Source: Symbiodinium natans (lineage: Eukaryota > Sar > Dinophyceae > Suessiales > Symbiodiniaceae). Taken from it: a stretch of 62,000 nucleotides of DNA. The translations under genes and the position numbers were made by a program. Shown piece after piece: positions 53,385 through 62,000 of this stretch. The notes under the pieces were generated by a model. That model searched no databases. It saw only the letters and a program-made list of their open reading frames with translations, and was not told the DNA's origin. Numbering within the stretch: position 1 is the stretch's first letter; the number at the start of each line of letters is the position of its first letter. The DNA lies in assembly GCA_905221605.1 (NCBI GenBank), contig CAJNDS010000091.1:15001-77000 (forward strand). Direction: 5' to 3'.

Positions 53385-56300
53385 TGTCGTATCGCACGTT
53401 CGTCGGGCCCGGGGGCATGTACAGGGTGCCGAGTCCATCGATGAGCTGCTCGATGGCCTGAGGTCCAGTTTAAGGATTAGGGTTTAGGGTTTGGGTTTTA
53501 GGGTTTTAGGGTTTTAGGGTTTTAGGGTTTTAGGGTTTTAGGGTTTTAGGGTTTTAGGGGTTTTAGGGTTTTAGGGTTTTAGGGTTTTAGGGTTTTAGGG
53601 TTTTAGGGATTTAGGGTTTTAGGGTTTTAGGGTTTTAGGGTTTTAGGGTTTTAGGGTTTTAGGGTTTTAGGGTTTTAGGGTTTTAGGGTCTAGGGTTTTC
53701 CCCCGGCTTCTGCGCCCTCTGGCAGCTATTCAGGGAGCCCCAATCATCTTGAAGGAATGTACCTTAAGCTTCCTACTTGAAGGTTCATGGGTACTTATAC
53801 GCAGGGCTCTCAAGTACCCCACACAAGGTTACAACCACTGTTACCCTACTTCTAACCCTACTTATCCCCATGAACCTCCAAGCAGGGATCCTTCTATGAC
53901 ATAGGAACTTGGTTTCCCTCGCCATCCTGCTGCAGTAATCTATACTCCAGTGGCCTCCGCAGCTCCATCCAGTCGATCCAGTTGAGGTACCCGATTTGTG
54001 TCACCAGCCAAGATGATGGAGGTCCCGGGAAATTTCTCCTTGTGACGCCAGCTCAAGCCGTGCACAAAAATGGGGGACCCCATTTTGCTATCTTCAACCT
54101 TATACCAGGAACCTGCTTGTTTAGAGACACAAAAGAAAACCCACCGCCTATCCCACCCCCTGGCGATGCATGACCTCCTTTTGAGGCAACAGGCGCGCTG
54201 CACATTCCGACGCCAAGTCGCGTTGTAACGTTCGCAGAGGACTTCTAGGTCCCGTCGCGTCTTCCTCGCAGAAGCTTTAACCCTAAACCCCGTGTTGCAC
54301 ACCACTAAACCCTGATACCCAAACCCGACGTGTTCGCCGTCATTTCTAGACCTTGAACCCTAAATATTGCCCAATCCCCGAAACCCGCAAAGCCCCTAAA
54401 CACCCCACAACCAACCCAGCAAACCCTAACCACCTAGGCCCGAACAAACGTACAAACCCTGCAGCCCTACAAACCACCCTAGACCTTAAACCCTGCACAT
54501 CCTAGTCATGCAAACCCTGACTAGACCCAGGGTAACCTAGGAACAAAAAGGGTTTAGGGTTTAGGGTTTAGGGTTTAGGGTTGGTGCCCCTTTTGATTTC
54601 AAGGGGCTTGTAAGGGGACCTGCACCCTAAAAGCAAGGAATGATGTACATACTCTTTAGTAAGACAAAACCACCCTAGGCCCCAAACCCTACAAACCGCA
54701 AACCCTAAACCCTACACCCTAAACCCTACACCCTAAACCCTAAACCCTAAACCCTAAACCCTAAACCCTAAACCCTAAACCCTAAACCCTAAGCCTGGTC
54801 CTTGAGTTTTCGGTGCCATGTTGGTCGAAAGTCAGATGCACGTTCAAGATCACCACGTTCAGCGAAGGATTCCGCACGGCGTGAACTTTGCCTTATGCCC
54901 GCGAAGACAGGACAATCTCCCAACACCTGAAACCCTAAACCCTAAACCCTGAACCCTGAAACCCTAAACCCTAAACCCTGAACCCTGAAACCTAAACCCT
55001 AAACCCTAAACCCTAAACCCTAAACCCTAAACCCTAAACCCCAAACCCCAAACCCTAAACCTAAACCCTGCCCTGAACCCTAAACCTAAACCCTAAACCC
55101 TAAATCCTGTCCCTGAGGTGCCAACACTGAAGCAGAAGCGTCACTGGCGCGTGCAAGCAACTCAGAGGACATGGTTACCGCACTAATGTAGGGTTTAGGG
55201 TTTAGGGTTTAGGGTTTAGGGTTTAGGGTTTAGGGTTTAGGGTTTAGGGTTTAGGGTTTAGGGGTTAGGGGTTAGGGTTTTACCCCAAAACCGTGAACCC
55301 TATCTCAGGATCCAGCTGCACCATGTGCACACAGGACAAACCCTGAAACTCATCTGGTTAAGGGTCTACTGGAAGGTCCATGAACACTTCGAAGGAGGGT
55401 TCTAAGTACCCAGAAAACGTTATAACCACGCTTGCCCTACTTATAACCCTAATGATTAGTGCTCATGTGCCTCAAAACACCCGAACCCTAAACCCTACAC
55501 CCGAAACCCGAAACCCTAAACCCTACCTGCAAGGAAGTCACCCTGCATGCGGCGAAGCTCTGGCAGCTCCAAAGTGAAAGAGCTTCCGCTGCGATCCAGC
55601 ACAGCGGTGAGAAACTCTCCCTCCTGGCTCGCGGTTCAGGCTTGTTTAGGGTTTTTGGCTTAGGGCTTAGGGTTTAGGGTTTAGGGTTTGGGCTTTAGGG
55701 TTTAGGGAAACCTGAAACCCCAAACCCTAAACCCTAAGCCCTTCGGGGTCTCAAGGTCTTAGATGCTTTGGACTTGGGCCATCTTTTGGGGTCGGAGGGC
55801 TTCAGGGCTTTGGGCTGTTTGGGTTTTGGGGGTTTAGGGGGTTTAGGGGGTGTAGGGGGTGCAGTGGGTTTAGGGGCTTTAGGGGGTTTAGGGGCTTTAG
55901 GGGGTTTAGGGGGTTTAGAGGGTTTAGGGGCTTCAGGGTCCTGAAGGATCATGTAGCCCTGCTCTTGCAGTGGTGCCAGCATCGCTGGCAAAGCCTCGTA
56001 GCCGAACTCGTTCTTCTTCGCATCTGCGTTCTCCTCTTTCCGCGTTGCTACACCCCAAACCCAAACATTTCCTAGACAAAGTTATCTATGGGTACAGGGG
56101 TTCTGCAATCTCATGGGTACAGGGGATGTGCAATCTCAAGCCAAAGAAGCTCTTAAAAAGAAATAACGAGCCTTCAACTACAGTCGTGGACCTTGGCACC
56201 AAGAAGGACGCCTGTGCTGTCTCAGCAACATGAAGAGAGACACTTCCTTTCGCAATGAGTCCTTAAACCCTAAGAAACCCTAATAAACCCTAATAAAATG

Positions 56301-56463
56301 GGTCATGGGAAGTCTGGGGAAGTTGCGGAAAAAACTCCGCTCCTGAATCAAGATGGCATCCGGCCGATAAGCTTGGGCAAAAGCCTTCACCTTCTCAGAT
56401 ATGCGCCCCAGTCGCTCCAAATAGGAGGCCTGCCACTCACGCTTTGAAGACATCTCGAATTCC
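53385..56463 (-). CDS. endonuclease/exonuclease/phosphatase (EEP)-fold protein, partial
   Basis: Exons: about 56463-56343, 56033-55941, 55623-55527, 54892-54795, 54264-53955, 53457 to about 53385. Joined in frame they give, in order, the EEP-fold motifs. PDAILIQE carries the catalytic Glu of the PDxxxLQE motif. FGYEALPAMLAPLQEQGYMI follows, then GEFLTAVLDRSGSSFTLEL. NVVILNVHLTF is the NTHL-type strand. RRDLEVLCERYN and GTSIILAGDTN follow; the latter matches GDFN, with Thr for Phe. The last exon reads AIEQLIDGLGTLYMPPGPTN. EEP enzymes cleave nucleic acid or phospho-substrates with Mg2+; CCR4/nocturnin-like deadenylases, AP endonucleases and LINE endonucleases share the fold. It is not a LINE copy, since introns split every motif. 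A further island (56700-56590, FGFNERFGFPYDGFNRRFES) may be its 5' part. The terminal DH motif is not seen, so the 3' end probably lies below 53385. Confidence 0.8.
53475..53697. repeat. variant telomere-like array (TTTTAGGG)26
   Basis: About 26 units of the 8-mer TTTTAGGG, very homogeneous, inside an intron of the EEP gene. The same 8-mer is the Chlamydomonas telomere unit. Confidence 0.96.
53772..53884. mobile_element. TIR element family B, subtype 2, complete
   Basis: Starts CCTACTTGAAGGTTCATGGG and ends CCCATGAACCTCCAAGCAG. 113 bp, with TACTTATA / TACTTAT arms inside. Confidence 0.85.
54265..54794 (-). other. 530-nt intron of the EEP gene
   Basis: Joining 54795 to 54264 gives ENSRTR-KTRRDLEVL in frame. 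GC donor (GCTTAGGG, the first bases of a telomere array), acceptor GCGAG|GAAG. It contains a family C element split by telomere repeat and a CCCTAAA array (54707-54793). Confidence 0.7.
54521..54660. mobile_element. TIR element family C split by a telomere array
   Basis: CTAGACCCAGGGTAACCTAGG then AACAAAAAGGG, a TTTAGGG run (54553-54582), then TGCCCCTTTT..AAGGGGCTTGTAAGG. Intact family C copies read AAATAGGGTGCCCTTTTT at this point (60770), so the run lies exactly between GGG and TGCCC. The right end is degenerate. Confidence 0.85.
54893..55526 (-). other. 634-nt intron of the EEP gene
   Basis: Joining 55527 to 54892 gives GDFLAG-KVHAVRNP in frame. GT donor (GTAGGG, reading straight into a telomere array), acceptor CATAAG|GCAA. 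It contains a TTTAGGG array (55189-55278), CCCTAAA/CCCTGAA arrays (54940-55110) and a family B copy (55365-55455). Confidence 0.75.
55624..55940 (-). other. 317-nt intron of the EEP gene with GGGGGTTTAG repeat
   Basis: Joining 55941 to 55623 gives GYMILQ-EGEFLTAV in frame. GA donor (GACC), acceptor AGCCAG|GAGG. 55830-55925 is a degenerate GGGGGTTTAGGGG(CTTTA) tandem repeat; its Pro-Lys frame is an artefact. Confidence 0.75.
56034..56342 (-). other. 309-nt intron of the EEP gene
   Basis: Joining 56343 to 56033 gives DAILIQE-NADAKKNEF in frame, with the catalytic Glu codon formed at the junction. GA donor (GAGC), acceptor AAAGAG|GAGA, end match 3 of 4. Short tandem copy of GGGTACAGGGG (56091 and 56116) inside. 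Confidence 0.78.
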
Positions 56464-56887
56464 ACCAATTATTCGGTGCTTTGGCTTCAAAATTATCCGG
56501 TTATCCTCTGAAGATTCGTGAAGCTGTATTACCCTAACATATGTAAAGTTTTAAGTGTGATCTTCAAGATGAGAAATTTCGTGATCTTTTGTTGTACTCT
56601 TGGCAACTGGCGGAAGCAATCGCGACCTCCGACTCGAAGCGCCGATTGAAGCCGTCGTAAGGAAAGCCAAAGCGCTCGTTGAAGCCAAACCTCGAGATTA
56701 TGTAGGCTTGAGGAGGTTGGGGGGGTTTAGGGTTCCGGTTTTGGGTTGAGGGTTTCAGTGTTCAGGGTTCAGGGTTTAGGGTTTAGGGTTTGGGGACGCA
56801 GGGCCGTCTTCGTGATGTGGAGGGTGGTGGCTCTGGTGACTTTAAAGACACGAGTGCTTGCAGTTGCTGCTGACGCCTGCCTGCCAG

Positions 56888-56997
56888 GACGGGCTATCAT
56901 ACCCTATAACCCTTTCAAAAGGCCCTTACCCTAAACCCTAAACCCTAGACCCTAAACCCTAAAGCGTGAACCCTTATGGGGATTATACGGCCTAGTT
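56888..56997. repeat. family J copy split by telomere-like repeat
   Basis: GGGCTATCATACCCTATAAC then CCTTTCAAAAGGCCC, about 50 bases of CCCTAAA repeat, then TTATGGGGATTATACGG. Compare 51330-51400, where the halves are joined. Confidence 0.7.
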
Positions 56998-57338
56998 CTA
57001 AACCCTAAACCCTAAACCCTCAACTCAAAACCCTCAACCTCAACCCTAGACCCCTAAATCGTCAACCCGAAGCTCTCAACTCTCAAACGGCTTAGGGTTT
57101 CGGGTTTAGGGCTTATGGCTTAGGGTTCAACCCTATAACCCTAAACCCTAAACCCTAAACCCCTAACCCTAAACCCTAAACCCTAAACCCTAAACCCCAA
57201 ACCCTAAACCCTAAACCCTAAGCCCTGAACCCTACAAGCACAAGGCCAACACTCCCAAGGCCCGGGCTTGCAGAGCACGTTCCACGACACCAGGGCGAGC
57301 TCGCCACCTGCCCCAAAAAAGCTCCGCACATGCCCTAA

Positions 57339-57404
57339 ACCCCAAACCCCAAACCCCAAACCCCAAACCCCAAACCCCAAACCCCAAACCCCAAACCCCA
57401 AACC
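57339..57404. repeat. variant telomere-like array (CCCCAAA)9
   Basis: Nine CCCCAAA units in a homogeneous block. Confidence 0.95.
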
Positions 57405-57637
57405 CTAAATTTTAGCCCTAAACCCTAAACCCGAAACCCCCAAGTAGCCCCTACCCAAAATCAAGGACCCCAGAGCCCTGTAATACGACTTATTTGGGTC
57501 TGACTTTCAGGAAGATCGCATCCTCCAGGTTTAGGGTTTAGGGTTCCGGGTTTAGGGTGTACTACTAGCAGGTCCTTTTTAGGAAACCCTGAAGGGGATC
57601 TACTTTTTGGATCCTCCCAGGGGTCTGGGTAATGAAC

Positions 57638-57730
57638 TGGGTAGCCCAGTAACCATCGTACAACACGGCCACCCTTCGAAGGGCACCTTGAACCAACAAA
57701 ACAGACAAAGGGTACCACTGGGCCACCAAG
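57638..57730. mobile_element. TIR element family A, short
   Basis: Starts TGGGTAGCCCAGTAACC and ends CCACTGGGCCACCAAG. About 93 bp; lacks the GGCTACTTTAT core, so it is an internally deleted copy. Confidence 0.78.
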
Positions 57731-58327
57731 TAAAAGCCCACTAATCTACCAACTACTTTATCCTCTTTTCTAGAAACCTCACACCCCTTTTGTTGAGAAA
57801 AAAACCAGGAAGTCAGGTGTGGGGCTTGGAGGTCAGGGTTCAGGGCTTAAAATGCACGAAGTTAGGTTTGGGGTTTGGGGTTTGTCGTTTAGGGCTCAGG
57901 GTGCAGGGTTAAGGGCTCAGGGTTTAGGGTTTAGGGTTTAGGGCTCAGGGCTTAGGATTTAGGGCGGACGGTAAGGGCTCATGAAGCCGTCCCCGCCATG
58001 CCTGGCCGCTGCACACGGCACAGCAAAGCATTATGGTCAGAGTCGCTCTCAGTCCTGGATTCTGAAAAACTCATCAGGCAACTATGCTACTAAGTGTTCA
58101 GGGTTTAGGGTTTAAGGTTTCAGGAATTTACTACATACAGTGGCCGGCTCATGGGTGAAGAACTCATGACTCAGCTACTCATAGGCCATTTAGGGTTTCT
58201 AACGGGTTTCTAGGTTTTAGGGTAACTTGCTACACAACCGTGTCATGTTGACGTAATGAACGTTGCTTAATTGCTTAACCATAGCCCAGCGTCTCCGGAC
58301 GCACGAGCTCTCCAATGAACTCGAAGC

Positions 58328-58430
58328 CTTACTTGAAGCTTCATTTGAGTTACAAGTATCTCAAATAAGGTTATCGCCATAGTTACCCTACTTTGAACCC
58401 TACTTACAAGTGCCCATGAACCTCCAAGTA
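58328..58430. mobile_element. TIR element family B, subtype 2
   Basis: Starts CTTACTTGAAGCTTCAT and ends CCATGAACCTCCAAGTA; interior TTACCCTACTT.GAACCCTACTTA as in the 53772 copy. Confidence 0.78.
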
Positions 58431-58640
58431 ATGCCGGGGGAGCTTTGGTGACTGTTGGAGGCTTTCTTGCAAATGTCTGGTGGCTCTAAACACACCAGTG
58501 TCCTCTTTCGTGGACAACAAACAATACATTCCCGAAACCCTAAACCCTAAACCCTAAACCCTAACATACGTACATTGAGGGTGCTGCAAAAACCTTATAT
58601 ACTCTAAACCCTGAACCATAAAACTATTACATACGACCAT

Positions 58641-58749
58641 CTAGACCCGGAGTAACCTAGTACTAACAAGGGTACCCTTTTTGCTTTTAAGGGGATTATA
58701 CGGGAACCCCAACCCTAAAAAAAGGAAAACAGGGCCTACTCCCGGTCCG
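58641..58749. mobile_element. TIR element family C, complete
   Basis: Starts CTAGACCCGGAGTAACCTAG and ends GGGCCTACTCCCGGTCCGAG. Interior ACCCTTTTTGCTTTTAAGGGG. 109 bp. Confidence 0.85.
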
Positions 58750-59289
58750 AGTCATTGGGGGTGCTGCAGAAAGAGAGCCAACCATTTCGATCGACCAACT
58801 GCCGTCAGAGCGCGCGGCGCCGCAACATTCATCTTCGGATCCCCGTGCGAGTTGCCTGAGCTGGAGGTCCAGGATTTCATGGCCTTTACTAGGGTTTAGG
58901 GTTCAATGAGGGTTAAGGTAATTACAGGGTACAGGGTTCAGGGTTTAGGGTTTAGGGTTTCCATGTCTGTTTCTTAAACGTGTTCATATGAAATCCCTGA
59001 TTGCAGACAGCTCATGCGGAGAATTGTTTTTTGGTTTGCGCAAGCTGCGAGAAGGGTTCAGCGCACAAGCTTGACTAGTACGGGCTTTTGGATATGGGCT
59101 TGAGGTTTTGGGATGGAGATCGAGGCGATGACGGCAACAAGGGTCCCCTTCCCCCTGGATTCCTAAAGCCTAGACCCCAAGATGTAAACTGCCCTTCTGA
59201 TGCATAGCAGAAGGTTTCGCAAAAGGTTTCGCTTATTTCACCACTGCGCCCACCTACCCCTGCCACATGCTCTACTTCAATTCCTAAAC

Positions 59290-59352
59290 GTACTCCTCCT
59301 CCTACTACTACTACTACTACTACTGCTACTACTACTACTACTGCTACTACTG

Positions 59353-59443
<91 letters not shown>
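59290..59443. repeat. (CTA)n trinucleotide array
   Basis: About 50 CTA units with scattered CTG. Poly-Leu, poly-Ser and poly-Val frames through it are artefacts. Confidence 0.97.
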
Positions 59444-59444
<1 letters not shown>

Positions 59445-59702
59445 CCTCCGACTACGACTTCTAGCACCAGCACCAGCACTGCCACTACTAGCGCCACTGC
59501 TACCGCGACTGACACTACCACCAGCCGCCGCCTGACCAAGCTGCAGCGGCCATTGTTGTAAGTGCACCTTGGCGGAGGTTTCTTCGGCTATCAGCTGCCC
59601 TAGCATGCGACCCTCAATCCTAAACCCTAAACCCTAAATACCTCTGGGGCGGGAAGTTGGGACCTCTGAGACTCAGGATCCATCCATAGCTGAGCCCAAA
59701 GT

Positions 59703-59798
59703 GTCCAAATACCCCCCATACTTGGTTGTATGGCCCACCAAAATCCCTTGAGATTGAGGTTTTGGGGACCGAAAACCGCAAATATAGTGTATTTGGAC
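59703..59798. mobile_element. TIR element family L (single copy)
   Basis: Starts GTCCAAATACCCCCCATA and ends TATAGTGTATTTGGAC, inverted over about 16 bases. 96 bp, no coding capacity. Confidence 0.65.
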
Positions 59799-60740
59799 CC
59801 TCTACCTCACTGAAGCTTTGAGGCTTTCGGGTTTCGTGCTTCTTTCGGGCTTGGGCTCTCGATTTCAGAGCTTGGAGATCCTAAACCACAAGCCCTGACG
59901 AAACCATAAGCACACGGCACTCAGGGACCCAAGACTCACGTCCGAAATCGCACGCTCAATCATCAAAAACCCTAAGCAGCAACCTGCTACACGATGCCGT
60001 AGCATCCGCAAACCCTAAACCCTAAACCCTGAACCCTAGGCCCTTAGGCCCTCAACCCTAAACCCTAAACCCTAAACCCTAATCCCTAATCCCTAATCCC
60101 TAAACCCTAAACCCTAAACCCTAAACTCTAACCCTAAACCTAACCCTAAACCCTAGACCCTAGACCCTATAGACCCTACACCCTACACCCTAAACCCTAA
60201 ACCCTAAACCCTAAACCGAGGAGCATTGCGGTGTCAGCGCTGCCATCGTTGGATGCGCGTGCATGCAGAGCCGCTGCCATCAGGGTAGCGACAACCACCA
60301 AAGCCTGTCAGGTTGTTGACTGGCTTGGGATAGGGTTTGGGGTTTGGGGTTTGGGGTTTAGGGGTTAGGGGTTAGGGCTTAGGGATTGTGGTTGAGGGTT
60401 GAGGTTGTTCGGGCTTTTCAGCTCCTTTGGGGAGGTCCGTAGAGTGGGAATGCAAAAGCCCAAAGAAACCTGAGCTGAGGCTGTGACATCCTATGCAAGC
60501 ATACATGACTGCTTTGCAAATAGGCCCACCAAGCCGTAAACCCTCAGCCCTAAACCCTACACCCTAAATCCTAAACCCCATACCTTATACCCTAAACCAT
60601 AAACCCCGAACCCCAACCCTAAGTAATTAGGGCACTAAAAGCTTGGGGCTGAGGTTCTGGGGTTTGAATGTCAGCGCAGAACTTGAGGCCCGAAACCGAA
60701 ACCCCTAAGCCGCGAAACGTCAGCATGAAGGCAAGAAAGA

Positions 60741-60849
60741 CTAGACCCAGGAGTAACCTAGGAACAAATAGGGTGCCCTTTTTGGTTTAACAGGGCTTAT
60801 CAGGCAACCCAAACCCTAAACGAAGGAAATAAGGGCCTACTCCGGGTCG
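60741..60849. mobile_element. TIR element family C with AAGA duplication
   Basis: Element CTAGACCCAGGAGTAACC ... GGGCCTACTCCGGGTCG, flanked on both sides by AAGA (60737-60740 and 60850-60853). Intact interior AAATAGGGTGCCCTTTTT serves as reference for the split copy at 54521. No gene recognised around it. Confidence 0.85.
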
Positions 60850-62000
60850 AAGAAGGATTAGGGCTCAGGCTTGAAAGGGTATCGGGGTCCAGGCCTTTGT
60901 TCTGAAGGACGGTCACAGCACTTTGTTTACTTAGAGCAAGGACCTCGGTGTAGCCATGTGAAAGCTGTGAAGTCCGAAGTTCTATAGCGCCATCCTTTCA
61001 TAAGCCAAAGTCGTCTGGGTGCTTTGGCTGCATGGTTCTATGACTCCACGAAGATGTACGATACCACCACGCACCTTTGTATGTTGGCTTCCTATCGCAG
61101 AAAGACCAAAACAGAAACCTTAAACCACGAAACCGTAAACCCTTTTGGCTCTGTGCCTTCACCGCGGCATCTTGCATGACAAACTGTCGAGAACTTCAAC
61201 AGGAAGGGCCGACAAGATGGAGCTCTCGAGCAATGGCGCTGCGGCACGGGGCTTAGGGGAATAGCGTTTGGGTCTATCCCTGTATCCCTAAACCCTAAAC
61301 CCTGAACCCTAAAGCCTAACCCCACACTTAACCTCTGTACTGAACAAGAGGCTGCAGTAGCCTTGAAACGTCCAAGCGCGACGACTACCGGTTCAGGGAT
61401 TGAGGTTCGGGGTTTAGGGTTTAGGGTTTAGGGTTTGGGGTTTAGTCTCTGGCGTCTCTACGCCTTGACTCGGTTGACTCGAAAGGCGGCTCAGGGTTCG
61501 TATCCTCCAAGCATAGAACGAAACCCTAAGCCCGAAGCCCTCAACCCTAAACCCTCAACCCTAAACCCACAAAGTGCTACAGGCTTTTTGGGGTGGTTGG
61601 GGGGGGGGGGTGTCTCAGATTTCCAAGTGGGAATTTCCAAAACGCCCCTATACACAGGCCAAAGGGCGCGAAGAAAACGCAATGCCTACGCGGGCACAGA
61701 GGTTGTGGGTTTGAAGGCGTATCTTCTTCCCTGTAAACCCTGAACCCTTAAACCCCAAATTCCTTCAATCCTTCAAGCCTAAACCCTAAATCCTAAACCC
61801 TAAACCACATGTTTCCCCCATTTAAACTCGAGACTCAAAGCCCTGACAAGCCCCAAGGTTCAATCAACAATCTTGGGGCTTTTCGTCTCCAAAAGGGGAG
61901 ACCCCACCATTGACTCCTGACGCCGTAAAGAGATAAATGCCCTTAGCTTTCTGGTCCTTCGCTTTGGGCTTCGGATGTTGGTTTTGGTGGTGGGGAGGGG

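Larger units (their letters stand above)
53458..53954 (-). mobile_element. intron of the EEP gene, perfect GCCA duplication
   Basis: In gene sense: GCTGCGGAG, GCCA, CTGGAGTATAG ... AAACTGGACCTCAG, GCCA, TCGAGC. GC donor, AG acceptor, 497 nt. Excision gives GAAE-AIEQLIDGL. The interior holds the TTTTAGGG array (53475-53697) and a complete family B element. Confidence 0.85.
57405..62000. other. right end: elements and repeats, no firm gene
   Basis: Holds family A, B, C and L elements (listed separately), the CTA trinucleotide array and telomere-like arrays (60030-60214 is the densest). Open islands at 58735-58890 (plus), 60960-61100 and 61130-61260 are unassigned. Confidence 0.45.

Noticed and set aside
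53940-54305. LINE endonuclease origin for the GDTN exon
   Set aside because: The EEP motifs are split by introns with splice-site duplications and no reverse transcriptase is adjacent, so a host gene is more likely.
55734-55940. Pro-Lys-rich C-terminus fused to the EEP exon
   Set aside because: It translates a GGGGGTTTAG repeat; the exon joins in frame to 55623 if the repeat is spliced out as an intron.
59075-59606. Poly-Leu, poly-Ser and poly-Val frames
   Set aside because: Readings of the CTA trinucleotide array; no conserved flanking domain.
1-62000. tRNA, rRNA or spliced-leader RNA genes
   Set aside because: No cloverleaf with GGTTCGAATCC-type loop, no rRNA core sequence and no GCCATTTTGGCTCAAG leader sequence was found by eye.

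Overview
The window reads as nuclear DNA of a dinoflagellate, most like the Symbiodiniaceae/Suessiales. Four things point there. Hundreds of interstitial copies of the 7-mer TTTAGGG / CCCTAAA run through it in both orientations. Introns can be deduced with GC, GA or GT donors and an invariant AG|G acceptor. There are several tandem-PPR genes. Every gene I can reconstruct lies on the minus strand, as expected of dinoflagellate unidirectional gene arrays. No long bacterial-style ORFs, plastid genes, rRNA, tRNA or spliced-leader RNA were seen.

Layout. 1-500: a 68-bp hairpin satellite. About 1.5-3.2 kb: exons of an unrecognised membrane protein. 4.4-11.3 kb: PPR gene 1; one intron holds a broken non-LTR reverse transcriptase in antisense and another a 650-bp GT/GTGC microsatellite. 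13.9-15.7 kb: a complete MATH-BTB-BACK gene with one intron. About 16-27 kb: mostly telomere-like arrays and isolated possible exons. 27.6-30.4 kb: CRAL-TRIO (Sec14-like) exons. 31.5-36.0 kb: PPR gene 2. 36.7-40.2 kb: PPR gene 3. 41.7-43.8 kb: exons of an unrecognised gene. 53.4-56.5 kb: an endonuclease/exonuclease/phosphatase (EEP) fold gene pieced together from islands of about 100 bp. The rest is telomere-like repeats, short terminal-inverted-repeat (TIR) elements and microsatellites.

Main result. Across five genes I placed 28 introns by hand by requiring the reading frame and family motifs to continue. Every one ends AG|G. Donors are 17 GC, 7 GA and 4 GT. In 9 introns the first four intron bases are identical to the first four bases of the next exon, and in 10 more they match at three of four. 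Between these copies lies a short TIR element. This is the signature of introners: the element makes a 4-bp target-site duplication (TSD), the 5' TSD copy supplies the splice donor, and the element end (typically CTAG or CCAG) supplies the acceptor. Many TIR families coexist, and several also occur outside recognisable genes.

Second result. Telomere-like arrays sit precisely inside members of these element families, at points where other copies in the window are uninterrupted, and one whole intron is a telomere array between perfect GAAT duplications. So at least some interstitial arrays were inserted after the elements. All reconstructions are by eye; transcript evidence would be decisive.
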